Of a stretch of 42,224 nt of DNA, positions 21,529 to 33,470 are shown in pieces (within the stretch, counting starts at the first letter, position 1; each line of letters opens with the position of its first letter). The stretch is from Terriglobia bacterium. GTDB lineage: Bacteria; Acidobacteriota; Polarisedimenticolia; Polarisedimenticolales; JAIQFR01. The DNA lies in the NCBI GenBank assembly GCA_020073205.1, contig JAIQFR010000027.1:1-42224 (forward strand), written 5' to 3'. Below the pieces are notes generated by a model. That model was not told the DNA's origin. It did not search any database and was given only the letters and a program-made list of their open reading frames with translations. The translations under genes and the position numbers were made by a program.

Positions 21529-22601
21529 GCTTTCGCGAGATCCTCGGACAGCGCGCGGCGATCGACTTGCTCCGCCGGGTCTTCGCGTCCGGACGCCTTC
21601 CCCACGCCCTGCTGTTCCAGGGGCCCGCCGGCGTGGGCAAGGCGCTCGCGGCCCGCGCCCTGGCGGCGGCGCTCCAGTGCCGCGAGGGCGGGCCCGACGC
21701 GTGCGGGACCTGTCCGCCCTGCGTCAAGCTCGCCCAGGGCAACCATCCCGACTTCCTGTGGTTCACGCGCCTCCCGAAGAAGGAGGCGGCGTCCCGGGGC
21801 GAGGAGCCCGGGGAGGCCGGCGCCGACGACACCGAAGACCTACGCTCCGACCTCAAGCGGGACATCACCATCGAGCAGATCCGCGATCTCGCGGACCACG
21901 CGTCGTACGCGCCTCGCGAGGGGAGGCGCCGCGTCTTCGCCATCGACCCCGCGGACCGGATGAACCTGAGCGCGCAGAACGCGCTGCTCAAGACCCTCGA
22001 GGAGCCGCCGGGAAGCTCGTTGCTCGTGCTCGTCACGTCGCGGCCGCAGGTGCTCCTTCCGACGGTGAGGTCGCGATGCTTCGTGGTCCGCTTCGCCGCG
22101 ATGCCCACCGACGCCCTCGCCGCCGCCCTGGAGTCGCGCGGCGTCCCCCACGCCGAGGCCCTCGCCCGGGCCGCGCTCTCCGAGGGAAGGCCGCGGATCG
22201 CCGCGGCCCTCGACGTCGAAGCGCGCCGGGCGCGGCGGGAGGAGATCCTCTCCGCGATCGAGACCGTGGCCGCCCGCGGGAGGGGCCTCGCGAAGCTCCC
22301 CGCCCTGGCGTCGAAGCTCGCGGGCCGGGACGAGGAGTCGCTGATCGAAGGGCTGGACCTCGTCGAGGCGCTCCTTCGGGACGCGGAGCGCGCGGCGCTC
22401 GAGTTGCCGGCGGGCTCGCTCGTCCACGCCGACCTCCACGAGAGGTTGTCGTCGCTGGGCCGCGACATCGGTCCGGAGCGCGCGGCGGAGATCATTCGAT
22501 TCGCGGACCGCGTGCGCGACGACCTGCGCTTCAGCCTGAACAAGACGCTGGTGGCCGAGGCCCTCCTTGCGGCCATCGCCGGGGCGCCGGTGCCGTATTA
22601 G
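21525..22601 (+). CDS. holB: DNA polymerase III delta' subunit
   Basis: 358 residues from a GTG overlapping the tmk stop. It is a AAA+ clamp-loader subunit. The degenerate Walker A reads GPAGVGKALAARAL, with Ala in place of the usual Thr/Ser after Lys; delta' subunits often do not hydrolyse ATP, so this is tolerable. A zinc module of the form DACGTCPPC follows, then NLSAQNALLKTLEEPP and the sensor region SRPQVLLPTVRSRC (SRC motif). About 20 acidic residues with no counterpart in compact homologues (EEPGEAGADDTEDL) are inserted after the zinc module. The gene ends convergently with the methyltransferase gene, one base apart. Confidence 0.93.
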   Translation: MSFREILGQRAAIDLLRRVFASGRLPHALLFQGPAGVGKALAARALAAALQCREGGPDACGTCPPCVKLAQGNHPDFLWFTRLPKKEAASRGEEPGEAGADDTEDLRSDLKRDITIEQIRDLADHASYAPREGRRRVFAIDPADRMNLSAQNALLKTLEEPPGSSLLVLVTSRPQVLLPTVRSRCFVVRFAAMPTDALAAALESRGVPHAEALARAALSEGRPRIAAALDVEARRARREEILSAIETVAARGRGLAKLPALASKLAGRDEESLIEGLDLVEALLRDAERAALELPAGSLVHADLHERLSSLGRDIGPERAAEIIRFADRVRDDLRFSLNKTLVAEALLAAIAGAPVPY

Positions 22602-22602
22602 G

Positions 22603-24033
22603 TCAGTCGTACGACGACCCCGCCCGATCCACCATCGCCACCGCTTCCACGTGCGCCGTCTGGGGAAACAGATCCACGGGGACGACGCGCCGGGTCACGT
22701 AGCCACGGTCGGCCAGGGCTCGCAGGTCGCGCCCCAGCGTGGGCGGGTCGCAGGAGATCAGGACGATCCTCGACGGTCCGAGGCCCGCGATCGCCTCGGC
22801 CACTCCCCTCCCGAACCCGGTGCGCGGCGGGTCCGCGATCACGACCAAGGGTGGCGACGCGCCTCGGTGGGACGATCGCAGGAACGAGGCGACGTCGGAG
22901 GCGACGAACTCGATCGGACCGAGACGCTCTTCAGTGGCTGCCCGCCGCCCGCACTCGATCGCCTCGCGATCCGCCTCGACCACGGTGCCGCGCGCGCCCC
23001 GCCGCGCCAGTGCGAGCGCGAAGACGCCAACGCCCCCGTAGAGGTCGAGCACCTGAGGCGACGCGAACGACGCGGTGGCGTCGAGCACGAGCCCTACCAG
23101 CGATTCGGCGGCTCCCGGGTTGACCTGGAAGAACGCCGCCGCGGGTAGCCGGAACCGCGTTCCACCCAGGGTCTCCTCAATCCAGGGATCACCCAGGAGC
23201 GACACGGTACTCGTCCCGCCCCGCCTGCCGGGGCGGGCGAGGAGCCTGACCACCCCCTTCACCTCGGGATGGCGCGAGGCGAGGTGGCTCGCGAACGGCA
23301 TCGCCGAGGGGAAAGGTCCAGGCGAGCCCCGGAGCGCGACGAGGACGTCGCCGGTCGCCTTCGACTCCCGGATGACGAGCCGCGTCGGCTCGGAGGAGCG
23401 GTCGAGGGCGGCCTCGTGCCGCCCTGCCCCCTCCAGGAAGAACCCGCGAGCCGAGGTCAGAACTCGCGCCCCCGCGCTCCCTTGCAGCAGGCAGGACTGG
23501 ACGTCGACGATCCGATCCACGGTGCGGGGAGGATGGAAGCCCAGGACCCTTCTCGGACCGACCCGGCCGAAGGTCATTTCGACCTTGTTGCGGTATCCCA
23601 GATCCCGGTCCGACGGAAGGGTCTCGGCGACCTCCACCCCGACGAGTCGCCCGACGCGCTCGACGCCGTCGACCACGAGGCGGCGCTTCCAAGACCGCTG
23701 ATCGGCCTCGCCGAGGACCATCCAGGGGCAGCCGCCGCACGCCCCCTGGATCGGGCATGGCGGCGTGCGGCGGGATTCGGCCGGCTCCAGGACGCGCACG
23801 GCGCGTGCCTCGACCAGCGCATCCCGGGATCGGACCGGAACCGCTTCCACCAGGTCTCCGGGCACGGCACCTTCGACCAGCCAGACTCGACCGACGACCC
23901 GGCCGATCCCTCGGCCCCCGGCCACCAGCGCTTCGATCCTGACCGTCTGGGTTTCATGTCCCGGAGGCGGGACCACCACATCATGGGTTCCTGGTCCCCG
24001 ATCGTCCAATCCCTTGTATTTTTTCCTTGACAT
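22603..24033 (-). CDS. 23S rRNA (uracil) methyltransferase, RlmD/TrmA family
   Basis: 476 residues from the ATG at 24033. An N-terminal TRAM domain (RIEALVAGGRGIGRVVG) is followed by a 4Fe-4S site: the cysteines of PCPIQGACGGCPWM plus the one in VDVQSCLLQ. The Rossmann methyltransferase core has VLDLYGGVGVFALALA, ADPPRTGFG and the nucleophile Cys in ISCDPPTLGRDL. It makes 5-methyluridine in rRNA or tRNA; RlmD (U1939) is the likeliest, but RlmCD or TrmA cannot be excluded. The ATG overlaps the -35 hexamer of the divergent noncoding-RNA promoter and lacks a clear ribosome-binding site; a GTG at 23979 is an alternative start. Confidence 0.9.
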   Translation of the reverse strand: MSRKKYKGLDDRGPGTHDVVVPPPGHETQTVRIEALVAGGRGIGRVVGRVWLVEGAVPGDLVEAVPVRSRDALVEARAVRVLEPAESRRTPPCPIQGACGGCPWMVLGEADQRSWKRRLVVDGVERVGRLVGVEVAETLPSDRDLGYRNKVEMTFGRVGPRRVLGFHPPRTVDRIVDVQSCLLQGSAGARVLTSARGFFLEGAGRHEAALDRSSEPTRLVIRESKATGDVLVALRGSPGPFPSAMPFASHLASRHPEVKGVVRLLARPGRRGGTSTVSLLGDPWIEETLGGTRFRLPAAAFFQVNPGAAESLVGLVLDATASFASPQVLDLYGGVGVFALALARRGARGTVVEADREAIECGRRAATEERLGPIEFVASDVASFLRSSHRGASPPLVVIADPPRTGFGRGVAEAIAGLGPSRIVLISCDPPTLGRDLRALADRGYVTRRVVPVDLFPQTAHVEAVAMVDRAGSSYD

Positions 24034-24056
24034 GCGCCACCGCATGGGGGTAGGGT
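24027..24056 (+). promoter_or_regulatory. Sigma70-type promoter of the noncoding RNA locus
   Basis: A perfect -35 hexamer TTGACA at 24027-24032 and TAGGGT at 24051-24056 are separated by 18 bases. The predicted start is near 24063. It points away from the methyltransferase gene into the gene-free stretch and is the best -35 hexamer I found in the window. Confidence 0.55.
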
Positions 24057-24139
24057 CAGGTTGTGGTCGGGTGCCTATGGCAAATCTCAGAGGTGGGAAC
24101 GTAATGAGGTCGGTACCGCATTCGAGGCAGGTTTCGCTT

Positions 24140-24345
24140 CCTCGGACGCTGCTCACTCTCCCCGGAGGACAGCAACCCAACCTCGACGCTTCCGAAGCCG
24201 GTGCTTTGCGTCGGCTTCTCCCACCTTTCGCTCACGGCTCGGTCCCGCCCAGCGGGCCTCGCCGTGGGCTCATGCCAACCCACCGCTGGAGTCTCGACCC
24301 GTGCCTTGGGAGCTATTGTCCGGGGAGAGCGAGCAGCGTCTGAGG
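24140..24345 (+). ncRNA. Structured noncoding RNA candidate, 6S-RNA-like
   Basis: A 206-base element closed by a 27-pair helix: arm 24140-24166 pairs with 24319-24345, with one G-U and one A-C interruption only. The interior is a large open region and an apical hairpin at 24230-24269 (GCTCACGGC with GCCGTGGGC, then CCCGC with GCGGG). The 5' side of the interior also holds GAAGCCG/CGGCTTC at about 24194-24217. Total length, a long terminal helix, a central bubble and an apical stem containing GCTCGGTCC resemble 6S RNA, which binds sigma70 RNA polymerase. No protein reading is convincing on either strand. The plus strand is preferred because of the upstream promoter and downstream terminator; the family call is tentative. 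Confidence 0.45.
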
Positions 24346-24624
24346 ATCCGCGCCCGCGGACGTGATCGTCGCCCGCAACCGTCATCGAATCGCATCGCGA
24401 GTTCATGCGCCGGGGACCATCCTCGTATTTGGCAGCCGCGCACGGAATATTTTCCCCCCTTTCAGCCGGGACCGCCGTAAATTCCTAGGGTCAACTTTCG
24501 GGCAGCTTTGTCGTGTCCGCCCGACGCTGGGGATCCGGGGGGGTGCTAGCCCCGGCGGACGGCGGTTCGTAGCGGTACCGGGTTGCCCACCTCCCCTCAC
24601 GGGGAGAACTCGGTGGCCGCGTTC
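24346..24624 (+). other. Gene-free transcribed stretch between the 6S-like fold and the terminator
   Basis: About 280 bases without a credible ORF and locally richer in A/T than its surroundings (around 24425-24505). It holds local helices: GTCCGCC (about 24515) with GGCGGAC (about 24554), and CTCCCC/GGGGAG at 24591-24604. A second TAGGGTCA lies at 24486-24493, identical to the -10 region at 24051. Two segments could pair back to the transcript start: 24586-24593 with 24090-24097, and 24572-24580 with 24111-24119. It could be the 3' part of one long RNA or a second small RNA. I see no RNase P, tmRNA or SRP signature. Confidence 0.35.
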
Positions 24625-24656
24625 GGGCGGTGGCGCGGGCCACCGCCCTTCTTTTT
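24625..24656 (+). terminator. Strong intrinsic terminator
   Basis: A perfect 10-pair stem, GGGCGGTGGC (24625-24634) with GCCACCGCCC (24639-24648), a 4-base loop, and a T-rich tail TTCTTTTT (24649-24656). It is the clearest rho-independent terminator in the window. Its orientation fits the end of the noncoding transcript started near 24063, upstream of the nnrD promoter. Confidence 0.85.
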
Positions 24657-24713
24657 GTCCATGCTTCGGCCGCGTCGCCGGGCGCGACGTCAGCCGAGCG
24701 GGCCACGCTGCGC

Positions 24714-24743
24714 TTGACCGTGTTCGGTGGCGGGCGTTATCTT
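24714..24743 (+). promoter_or_regulatory. Candidate promoter for nnrD-tsaE
   Basis: TTGACC at 24714-24719 (5/6) and TATCTT at 24738-24743 (4/6), spaced 18 bases, lie just after the terminator and about 50 bases before the ATG of nnrD. Confidence 0.4.
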
Positions 24744-24792
24744 CCGGGCCGGGAGTCGAGGCGCGCGTTTTCCGGCGCGGCAGGAACGGCAG

Positions 24793-26378
24793 ATGGAGAT
24801 CCTCACGGGCGAGCAGATGCGCCGGGTGGACCGGAGGGCGATCGAGTCCCTCGGGATCCCCGGTCTCTTGCTGATGGAGTCCGCGGGTCGCGGGATCGCC
24901 GAAGCCTTGCTCGCCGACTTCCCTGATGCTCGCGCGCGCGGCATCGTGGTGCTCTGCGGCAAGGGGAACAACGGAGGGGATGGGCTCGTGGCCGCCCGAT
25001 TCCTCGCGCGGGCCGGTCTCGTCCCGAAAGTGATCCTGCTCGCCGCGGGGGACGAGCTCTCGGGGGACGCCGCGACGAACTTGAGAGCCGCGCGAGCCAG
25101 CGGCTTGACGGTTCTCGAGGCGGTGGGCCTCGAGGACTGGGAGCGGCAGAAGGGGGTCCTGAGGGAGCGCGGGCCCGTGGTCCTCGACGCCCTCCTGGGA
25201 ACGGGAGTTCGCGGGGGCGCGAGGGGGCTTCCCGCCCGGGTCATCGACGACCTGAACCGATCCGGCGCCACGGTCGTCTCCGTCGATTTGCCGTCGGGGC
25301 TCGATTCGGACTCGTGCCGGGTCGAAGGTCCGGCGGTGAGCGCCGCGCGGACCTACACCCTCTGCCGCCCGAAGATCGCGCTGGTCCTCGAACCGGCATC
25401 CGCCTTCTCGGGGGCGTGGAAGGTCCTCCCGATCGGCATCCCGGACGTCGCGGTCGCCGAGGAGAATCCGGACCTCGAGTGGCTGGACGCCGCCGCGCTC
25501 AGCGGCGCGCTGCCGGTCCGTCGGGCGAACGCGCACAAAGGTACCTACGGCCATCTCCTCGCGGTCGCCGGCTCCCGCGGAAAAGCGGGAGCTGCGGCGC
25601 TCGTTGCCCGGGCCGCGCTGAGGACGGGCGTCGGGCTGGTGACGGTCGCGACCCCCGCCTCCGCGCTTCCCGTCGTCGCGGCGCAGCAGGCCGAGGTGAT
25701 GACGGAGCCGCTGGACGAGACCGCGTCGGGAGCGATCTCGGCGGCGGCTTCCGCGCGCGTCCTCGACCTCCTCCTGTCCAGGACCGCGCTGGCGCTCGGA
25801 CCCGGCCTCGGCACGGAGCCCTCGACCCGGGACCTGGTGACGGCCGTGCTCTCCGGGCGGAAGCGACCGGCGGTGATCGACGCCGATGGCTTGAATGCCC
25901 TGGCAGCCGGGGGACCGGACGCCCTCCGCCGCGCGGGCTCCGCCGATACGCCATGGGTCCTGACGCCCCATCCCGGCGAAGCGGCGCGCCTCCTCGAGTG
26001 CAGCGCGGCCGCGGTTCAGGAAGACAGGCTCGGCGCGGCGCGACGCCTCGCCGAAGCGGCAGGAGCGGTGGTCGTCCTGAAGGGACACCGGACCGTGATC
26101 GCCGCTCCCCGGGGACGGGCTTCGATCAACGCGAGCGGAAATCCTGGGATGGCGACCGCAGGTTCCGGCGACGTCCTCACCGGGGTCATCGGCGCGCTCC
26201 TCGCCCGTGGGCTCGACCCCATGAAGGCGTGCCGGATCGCGGTGTTCGTCCACGGCGACGCCGGCGACCGGGCCGCCGCCGCGAAAGGTCAAGAGGGGAT
26301 GATCGCGGCCGATCTAATGGAGCGGCTGCCTGAGGCGATCCTCGCGCTCGGCGGCCCGGAAGAAGGCCAGCCGTGGTG

Positions 26379-26379
<1 letters not shown>
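24793..26379 (+). CDS. nnrD: Bifunctional NAD(P)HX epimerase / ADP-dependent NAD(P)HX dehydratase
   Basis: 528 residues from the ATG at 24793. It repairs hydrated NAD(P)H: the N-terminal NnrE half epimerises NAD(P)HX and the C-terminal NnrD half dehydrates it. The N-terminal domain begins MEILTGEQMRRVDRRAIE and contains LCGKGNNGGDGLVAARFL and VSVDLPSGLDSD; the C-terminal domain starts at about 240 (HKGTYGHLLAVAGSRGKAGA) and has ALGPGLGTEP, VIDADGLNAL, LTPHPGEAARLL and NPGMATAGSGDVLTG. It is a normal-length fusion. The stop overlaps the start region of tsaE, a common neighbour. Confidence 0.95.
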
Positions 26380-28417
<2,038 letters not shown>

Positions 28418-28990
28418 CTAGTCGAAACTCCCGCGCGCTCCCAATGTCGCGTTCGAGGGGTCGGCGAGGCCACCGAGCTTCAGGACCGTGTTCCAGTTGC
28501 GGCCCGTGGCCGACGTGCCGAGCTTCTTCTCGATGAGGACGTTCGTCAGGCGCGAGCGGCCGACGCCGGCGGGATACACGACGTAGAGGTGCCGGCCGGA
28601 GGCGCGGACGACCTCCGGGCCGGTGATCGAAGCCCGCAGCGCCTCCACCTGCTCGCCGTCCGGCGCGCGCTTCAGGAGCACGACCAGGAGATGGCCGGGA
28701 TCCCGCTCGGCTTCGTCGCGGAAGGGGTTTCCCGCGACGATCCCTTTCCATTCCTCCGCGGTTCGGACGAAGAAGTCCGTTCGCAAGCCGAGGCGCTTCT
28801 CCGCCTCCCCCTCCAGCAGGCGCTCCAGCTCGGCGCCCTTTCGGCGCGCGCCTCGGAAGACGAGATTGCCGCTCTGGAGCAGCGACCGTGGATCGGTGAA
28901 GCCAAGGACGGTCAGCAGCTCTCGCAGGTCGGACATCGCGACCTGCCTGTGCCCGCCCACGTTGATGCCCCTGAGGAGCGCCAGGTGCAT
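28418..28990 (-). CDS. DUF1697 family protein
   Basis: 190 residues from the ATG at 28990. The start MHLALLRGINVGGHRQVAMS and the blocks SLLQSGNLVFRG and GRNWNTVLKL are diagnostic of DUF1697, a small cytosolic family of unknown function scattered across bacteria. Length is normal (170-190). It begins three bases downstream of the stop of the acetyltransferase remnant, so its original promoter or operon context may have been altered by that rearrangement. Confidence 0.9.
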   Translation of the reverse strand: MHLALLRGINVGGHRQVAMSDLRELLTVLGFTDPRSLLQSGNLVFRGARRKGAELERLLEGEAEKRLGLRTDFFVRTAEEWKGIVAGNPFRDEAERDPGHLLVVLLKRAPDGEQVEALRASITGPEVVRASGRHLYVVYPAGVGRSRLTNVLIEKKLGTSATGRNWNTVLKLGGLADPSNATLGARGSFD

Positions 28991-28992
28991 CG

Positions 28993-29172
28993 TCACGACC
29001 GTGGCCCCCGCAGCTCGAAGCGTAGGGCCCCAGGCTCCGAGCCGTCGCCGATCAGGTGAAATCCACGCTTCCGCAGGAGGCCGATCGACGGTGTCAGCTC
29101 CGGAAGGGGCTCGGCGATGATCCGTCGGACGGCGGGGTCGGCCGAGGCTCGGGCGACGAGCGCCCGGGTCAC
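28993..29172 (-). pseudogene. C-terminal remnant of a GNAT acetyltransferase
   Basis: 59 codons from a GTG that overlaps the stop of the HEAT-repeat gene as GTGA. The translation TRALVARASADPAVRRIIAE, followed by LPELTPSIGLLRKRGF and SEPGALRFEL, matches the last third of GNAT N-acetyltransferases: end of motif A helix, motif B and final strand. The N-terminal ~100 residues, with the acetyl-CoA pyrophosphate loop (R/Q-x-x-G-x-G/A), are missing, and the sequence upstream in this frame is antisense-like. Without the loop it cannot bind acetyl-CoA in the usual way. It may be a decaying fragment left by a rearrangement that placed the HEAT gene here. Confidence 0.72.
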
Positions 29173-29759
29173 GGGCTCGCACGCGCGCCGATCTTCTTCA
29201 CCGACGCGCGGGCCTCCGCCTGAATGTCCGACGGCATTCGCCCGTCCTTGGCGATCTGCCTGAGAACCGGTAGCGCCGACCGCGCCGACGGCCCGATCTT
29301 GCCCAGGGCCGTGATCGCCCAGAAGCACTCGAAGGAGCAGTCGGGTCGGCGCTTCACGAGCCACTTGACGAGGTCGGGGACCACGGCCGCGTCGCCTCGG
29401 TTCACGAGGCCGGACAGCGCGCCCGCGGCGGCCTGGGAGAGCGGGATGGAATCGCCGTCCAGCGCCTTCGCGAGGTCGGGAACGTACCGTCGCGCAGGGG
29501 CGCCGAACGTCCCCAGCGCGATGGCGGCTCCGGCGCGAATCTCGGAGTCCTCGGATTCCGAGTTCAAGAGCGCCGCGAGGGAGGCGACGGCGCCGGGCGG
29601 GAGCTGCCGGAGCGATCCGACAGCTTTCTGCTGTCGACGGCGATCCGGCCCCTCCACGTCGCGGCAGAGCGCGCGGAGCTGCTGCGTGTCCGGCAGCTCC
29701 GAGGCGAGCGCGGTGACGCTCAACGCGATGCACAGGGCGACTCGAAATAAGGTCGTCAC
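29169..29759 (-). CDS. Secreted HEAT-repeat protein
   Basis: 196 residues from a GTG at 29759, chosen because it gives a clean signal peptide (TTLFRVALCIALSVTALAS) with cleavage before ELPD. The mature part has repeated helix pairs of the HEAT/PBS type: VASLAALLNSE, IRAGAAIALGTFGAPARRYV, SQAAAGALSGLVNRGDA, FWAITALGKIGPSARSALPV and IQAEARASVKKIG. This suggests a periplasmic or exported binding scaffold; no enzyme domain is seen. The frame is open to 29843 and runs through a G9 tract, so a longer form cannot be fully excluded. It lies 123 bases downstream of secA. Confidence 0.75.
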   Translation of the reverse strand: MTTLFRVALCIALSVTALASELPDTQQLRALCRDVEGPDRRRQQKAVGSLRQLPPGAVASLAALLNSESEDSEIRAGAAIALGTFGAPARRYVPDLAKALDGDSIPLSQAAAGALSGLVNRGDAAVVPDLVKWLVKRRPDCSFECFWAITALGKIGPSARSALPVLRQIAKDGRMPSDIQAEARASVKKIGARASP

Positions 29760-29790
29760 GACTCGAACCGTCGATTCCCCGTCCACGTCG

Positions 29791-29799
29791 CCCCCCCCC
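29791..29799 (-). repeat. Homopolymeric G9 tract upstream of the HEAT-repeat gene
   Basis: Nine C on the plus strand, G9 on the coding strand, about 32 bases before the GTG start. It sits in the secA-HEAT gap, where the HEAT frame is still open, so length changes would alter either the leader or the N-terminus. Confidence 0.6.
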
Positions 29800-29882
29800 G
29801 AGGTGCCGGAGCCGCCTCTCCGGATTCCGACGAAACGCGCCACGTCGTGCGCCGTGGGCGCGGGCTCCGCGCCGTCTTCCCC

Positions 29883-32624
<2,742 letters not shown>

Positions 32625-32689
32625 CGAGCGATTCCCGCGGGACGGCGCCGGCGCGGCGCGTCGCGCAGGTCCTCCCCTAAGCATCGGCC

Positions 32690-32718
32690 AGTATAGGAGG
32701 CCGACCGGAGATTGGCTA
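32690..32718 (-). promoter_or_regulatory. Sigma70-type promoter for secA
   Basis: On the minus strand, TAGCCA (32718-32713) and TATACT (32695-32690) are spaced 17 bases; the -10 matches at five of six positions. The predicted start is near 32683, about 60 bases before the ATG. The -35 overlaps the stop codon of the upstream peptidase gene. Confidence 0.5.
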
Positions 32719-33303
32719 CGGCTCCGTCCCGATCCCCGGCGGGAGAGGCGCCGGCGGGTGGACGACATTGAAGAAGAGGCGGTCGACCGCCCGAAGCAGG
32801 GCGGCGTCGGTTCTCGCGACGCCTCCGCGAAGGGACAGGGGCAGGCGCAGGGCGCGGAGGAATCGGTCCGCCGTCCGGTCGGCGACGACGCCCGCGGCGG
32901 CCCAGCCGACGTCGTGCAGGGCGAGAAGCGCCGCGTAGGCCCGGGCGCCGCGGCGGTTCAGATCACGCCAGGTCCCGTCCCGCCTCACGGCGACGGCGCG
33001 GCCGATCACGCTCTGGCGGTCCACGGGCGGGTCGAGCGCGAGCACGCTGTCCCCCCGGGTCCTCAGGCAGGGCCGTCCGTCCGGATGCGTGGCGCGACCG
33101 AGCAGCCGGTGCACCGCGAGATAGCTGGCCTGCCGGAACACCAGGAGATCGCCGCGGCTCAGCTCTCCCGGCGCGAAGTCCACGCAGAGCACCGATCCCG
33201 GAGGCACCGTGGGCTTCATGCTCTCGCCCAGCACCCTCACGGTTCCCAGACGTCCGGCGCTCCCCATGAGAGCCACGGCGGCGTTCACGAGCGTCGAGGT
33301 CAT
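32716..33303 (-). CDS. S24/S26-family peptidase-like protein with a Ser-His dyad
   Basis: 195 residues from the ATG at 33303; a GTG at 33321 adds six residues. The N-terminal half matches the S26 signal-peptidase core: Ser28 in [23 protein letters not shown], His65 in AVHRLLGR, and Asp85 in RTRGDS. Bacterial leader peptidase uses Lys as the base; here His occupies that place, as in the SipW/Sec11 type. Unlike those enzymes it has no obvious membrane helix, so it may process a cytosolic or peripheral substrate, or not be a peptidase at all. The C-terminal half (from ~105) is Arg/Ala-rich and unrecognised. The gene is just upstream of the secA promoter. Confidence 0.75.
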   Translation of the reverse strand: MTSTLVNAAVALMGSAGRLGTVRVLGESMKPTVPPGSVLCVDFAPGELSRGDLLVFRQASYLAVHRLLGRATHPDGRPCLRTRGDSVLALDPPVDRQSVIGRAVAVRRDGTWRDLNRRGARAYAALLALHDVGWAAAGVVADRTADRFLRALRLPLSLRGGVARTDAALLRAVDRLFFNVVHPPAPLPPGIGTEP

Positions 33304-33342
33304 CTCGTTTTGGGGGTTCACGAAGCCGGCTCGATAAGCCGA

Positions 33343-33389
33343 CCCCCTCCGGACCTGCGGGGGGGCATGACCTTCAGGTCCGGAGGGGG
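33343..33389 (+). repeat. Perfect 15-bp inverted repeat with a loop complementary to the downstream start region
   Basis: CCCCCTCCGGACCTG at 33343-33357 is the exact reverse complement of 33375-33389. The loop contains CATGACCT (33366-33373), which is complementary to AGGTCATG at 33409-33416, the ribosome-binding site and start codon of the small ORF that follows. No T tract follows, so it is not a standard terminator. Confidence 0.65.
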
Positions 33390-33413
33390 CTCGACACTGA
33401 CCAGGAGGAGGTC

Positions 33414-33470
33414 ATGTCTACGCTTCCGATGAAAAGCAACTCCGGTGCCAATCCTGCGAATTTCAATTAG
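33414..33470 (+). CDS. Possible 18-residue leader or small peptide
   Basis: The ORF encodes MSTLPMKSNSGANPANFN. It has an unusually strong Shine-Dalgarno sequence, AGGAGGAGG at 33403-33411, and noticeably lower GC than its surroundings. It follows the 15-bp hairpin whose loop could mask its start. No homologue is recognised. The Shine-Dalgarno could be a by-product of antisense Leu codons in a minus-strand frame, so this is a speculative call. Confidence 0.22.
   Translation: MSTLPMKSNSGANPANFN

Noticed and set aside
24077-24343. An 89-codon plus-strand ORF inside the noncoding locus
   Set aside because: Its product matches no family, it runs straight through both arms of the 27-pair helix, and its composition looks random; the structure explains the sequence better.
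24034-24660. RNase P RNA, tmRNA or SRP RNA as the identity of the locus
   Set aside because: I looked for the RNase P GAGGAAAGTCC and ACAGAA blocks, a tmRNA tRNA-like end, and the SRP GGAAGGAAGCAGC motif on both strands and found none. A GTGCTAGCC word at 24543 resembles large SRP RNA but no S domain follows.
29857-29873. GC hairpin after secA as an intrinsic terminator
   Set aside because: Seven pairs with a 3-base loop but no T tract on the minus strand; not sufficient for a terminator call.
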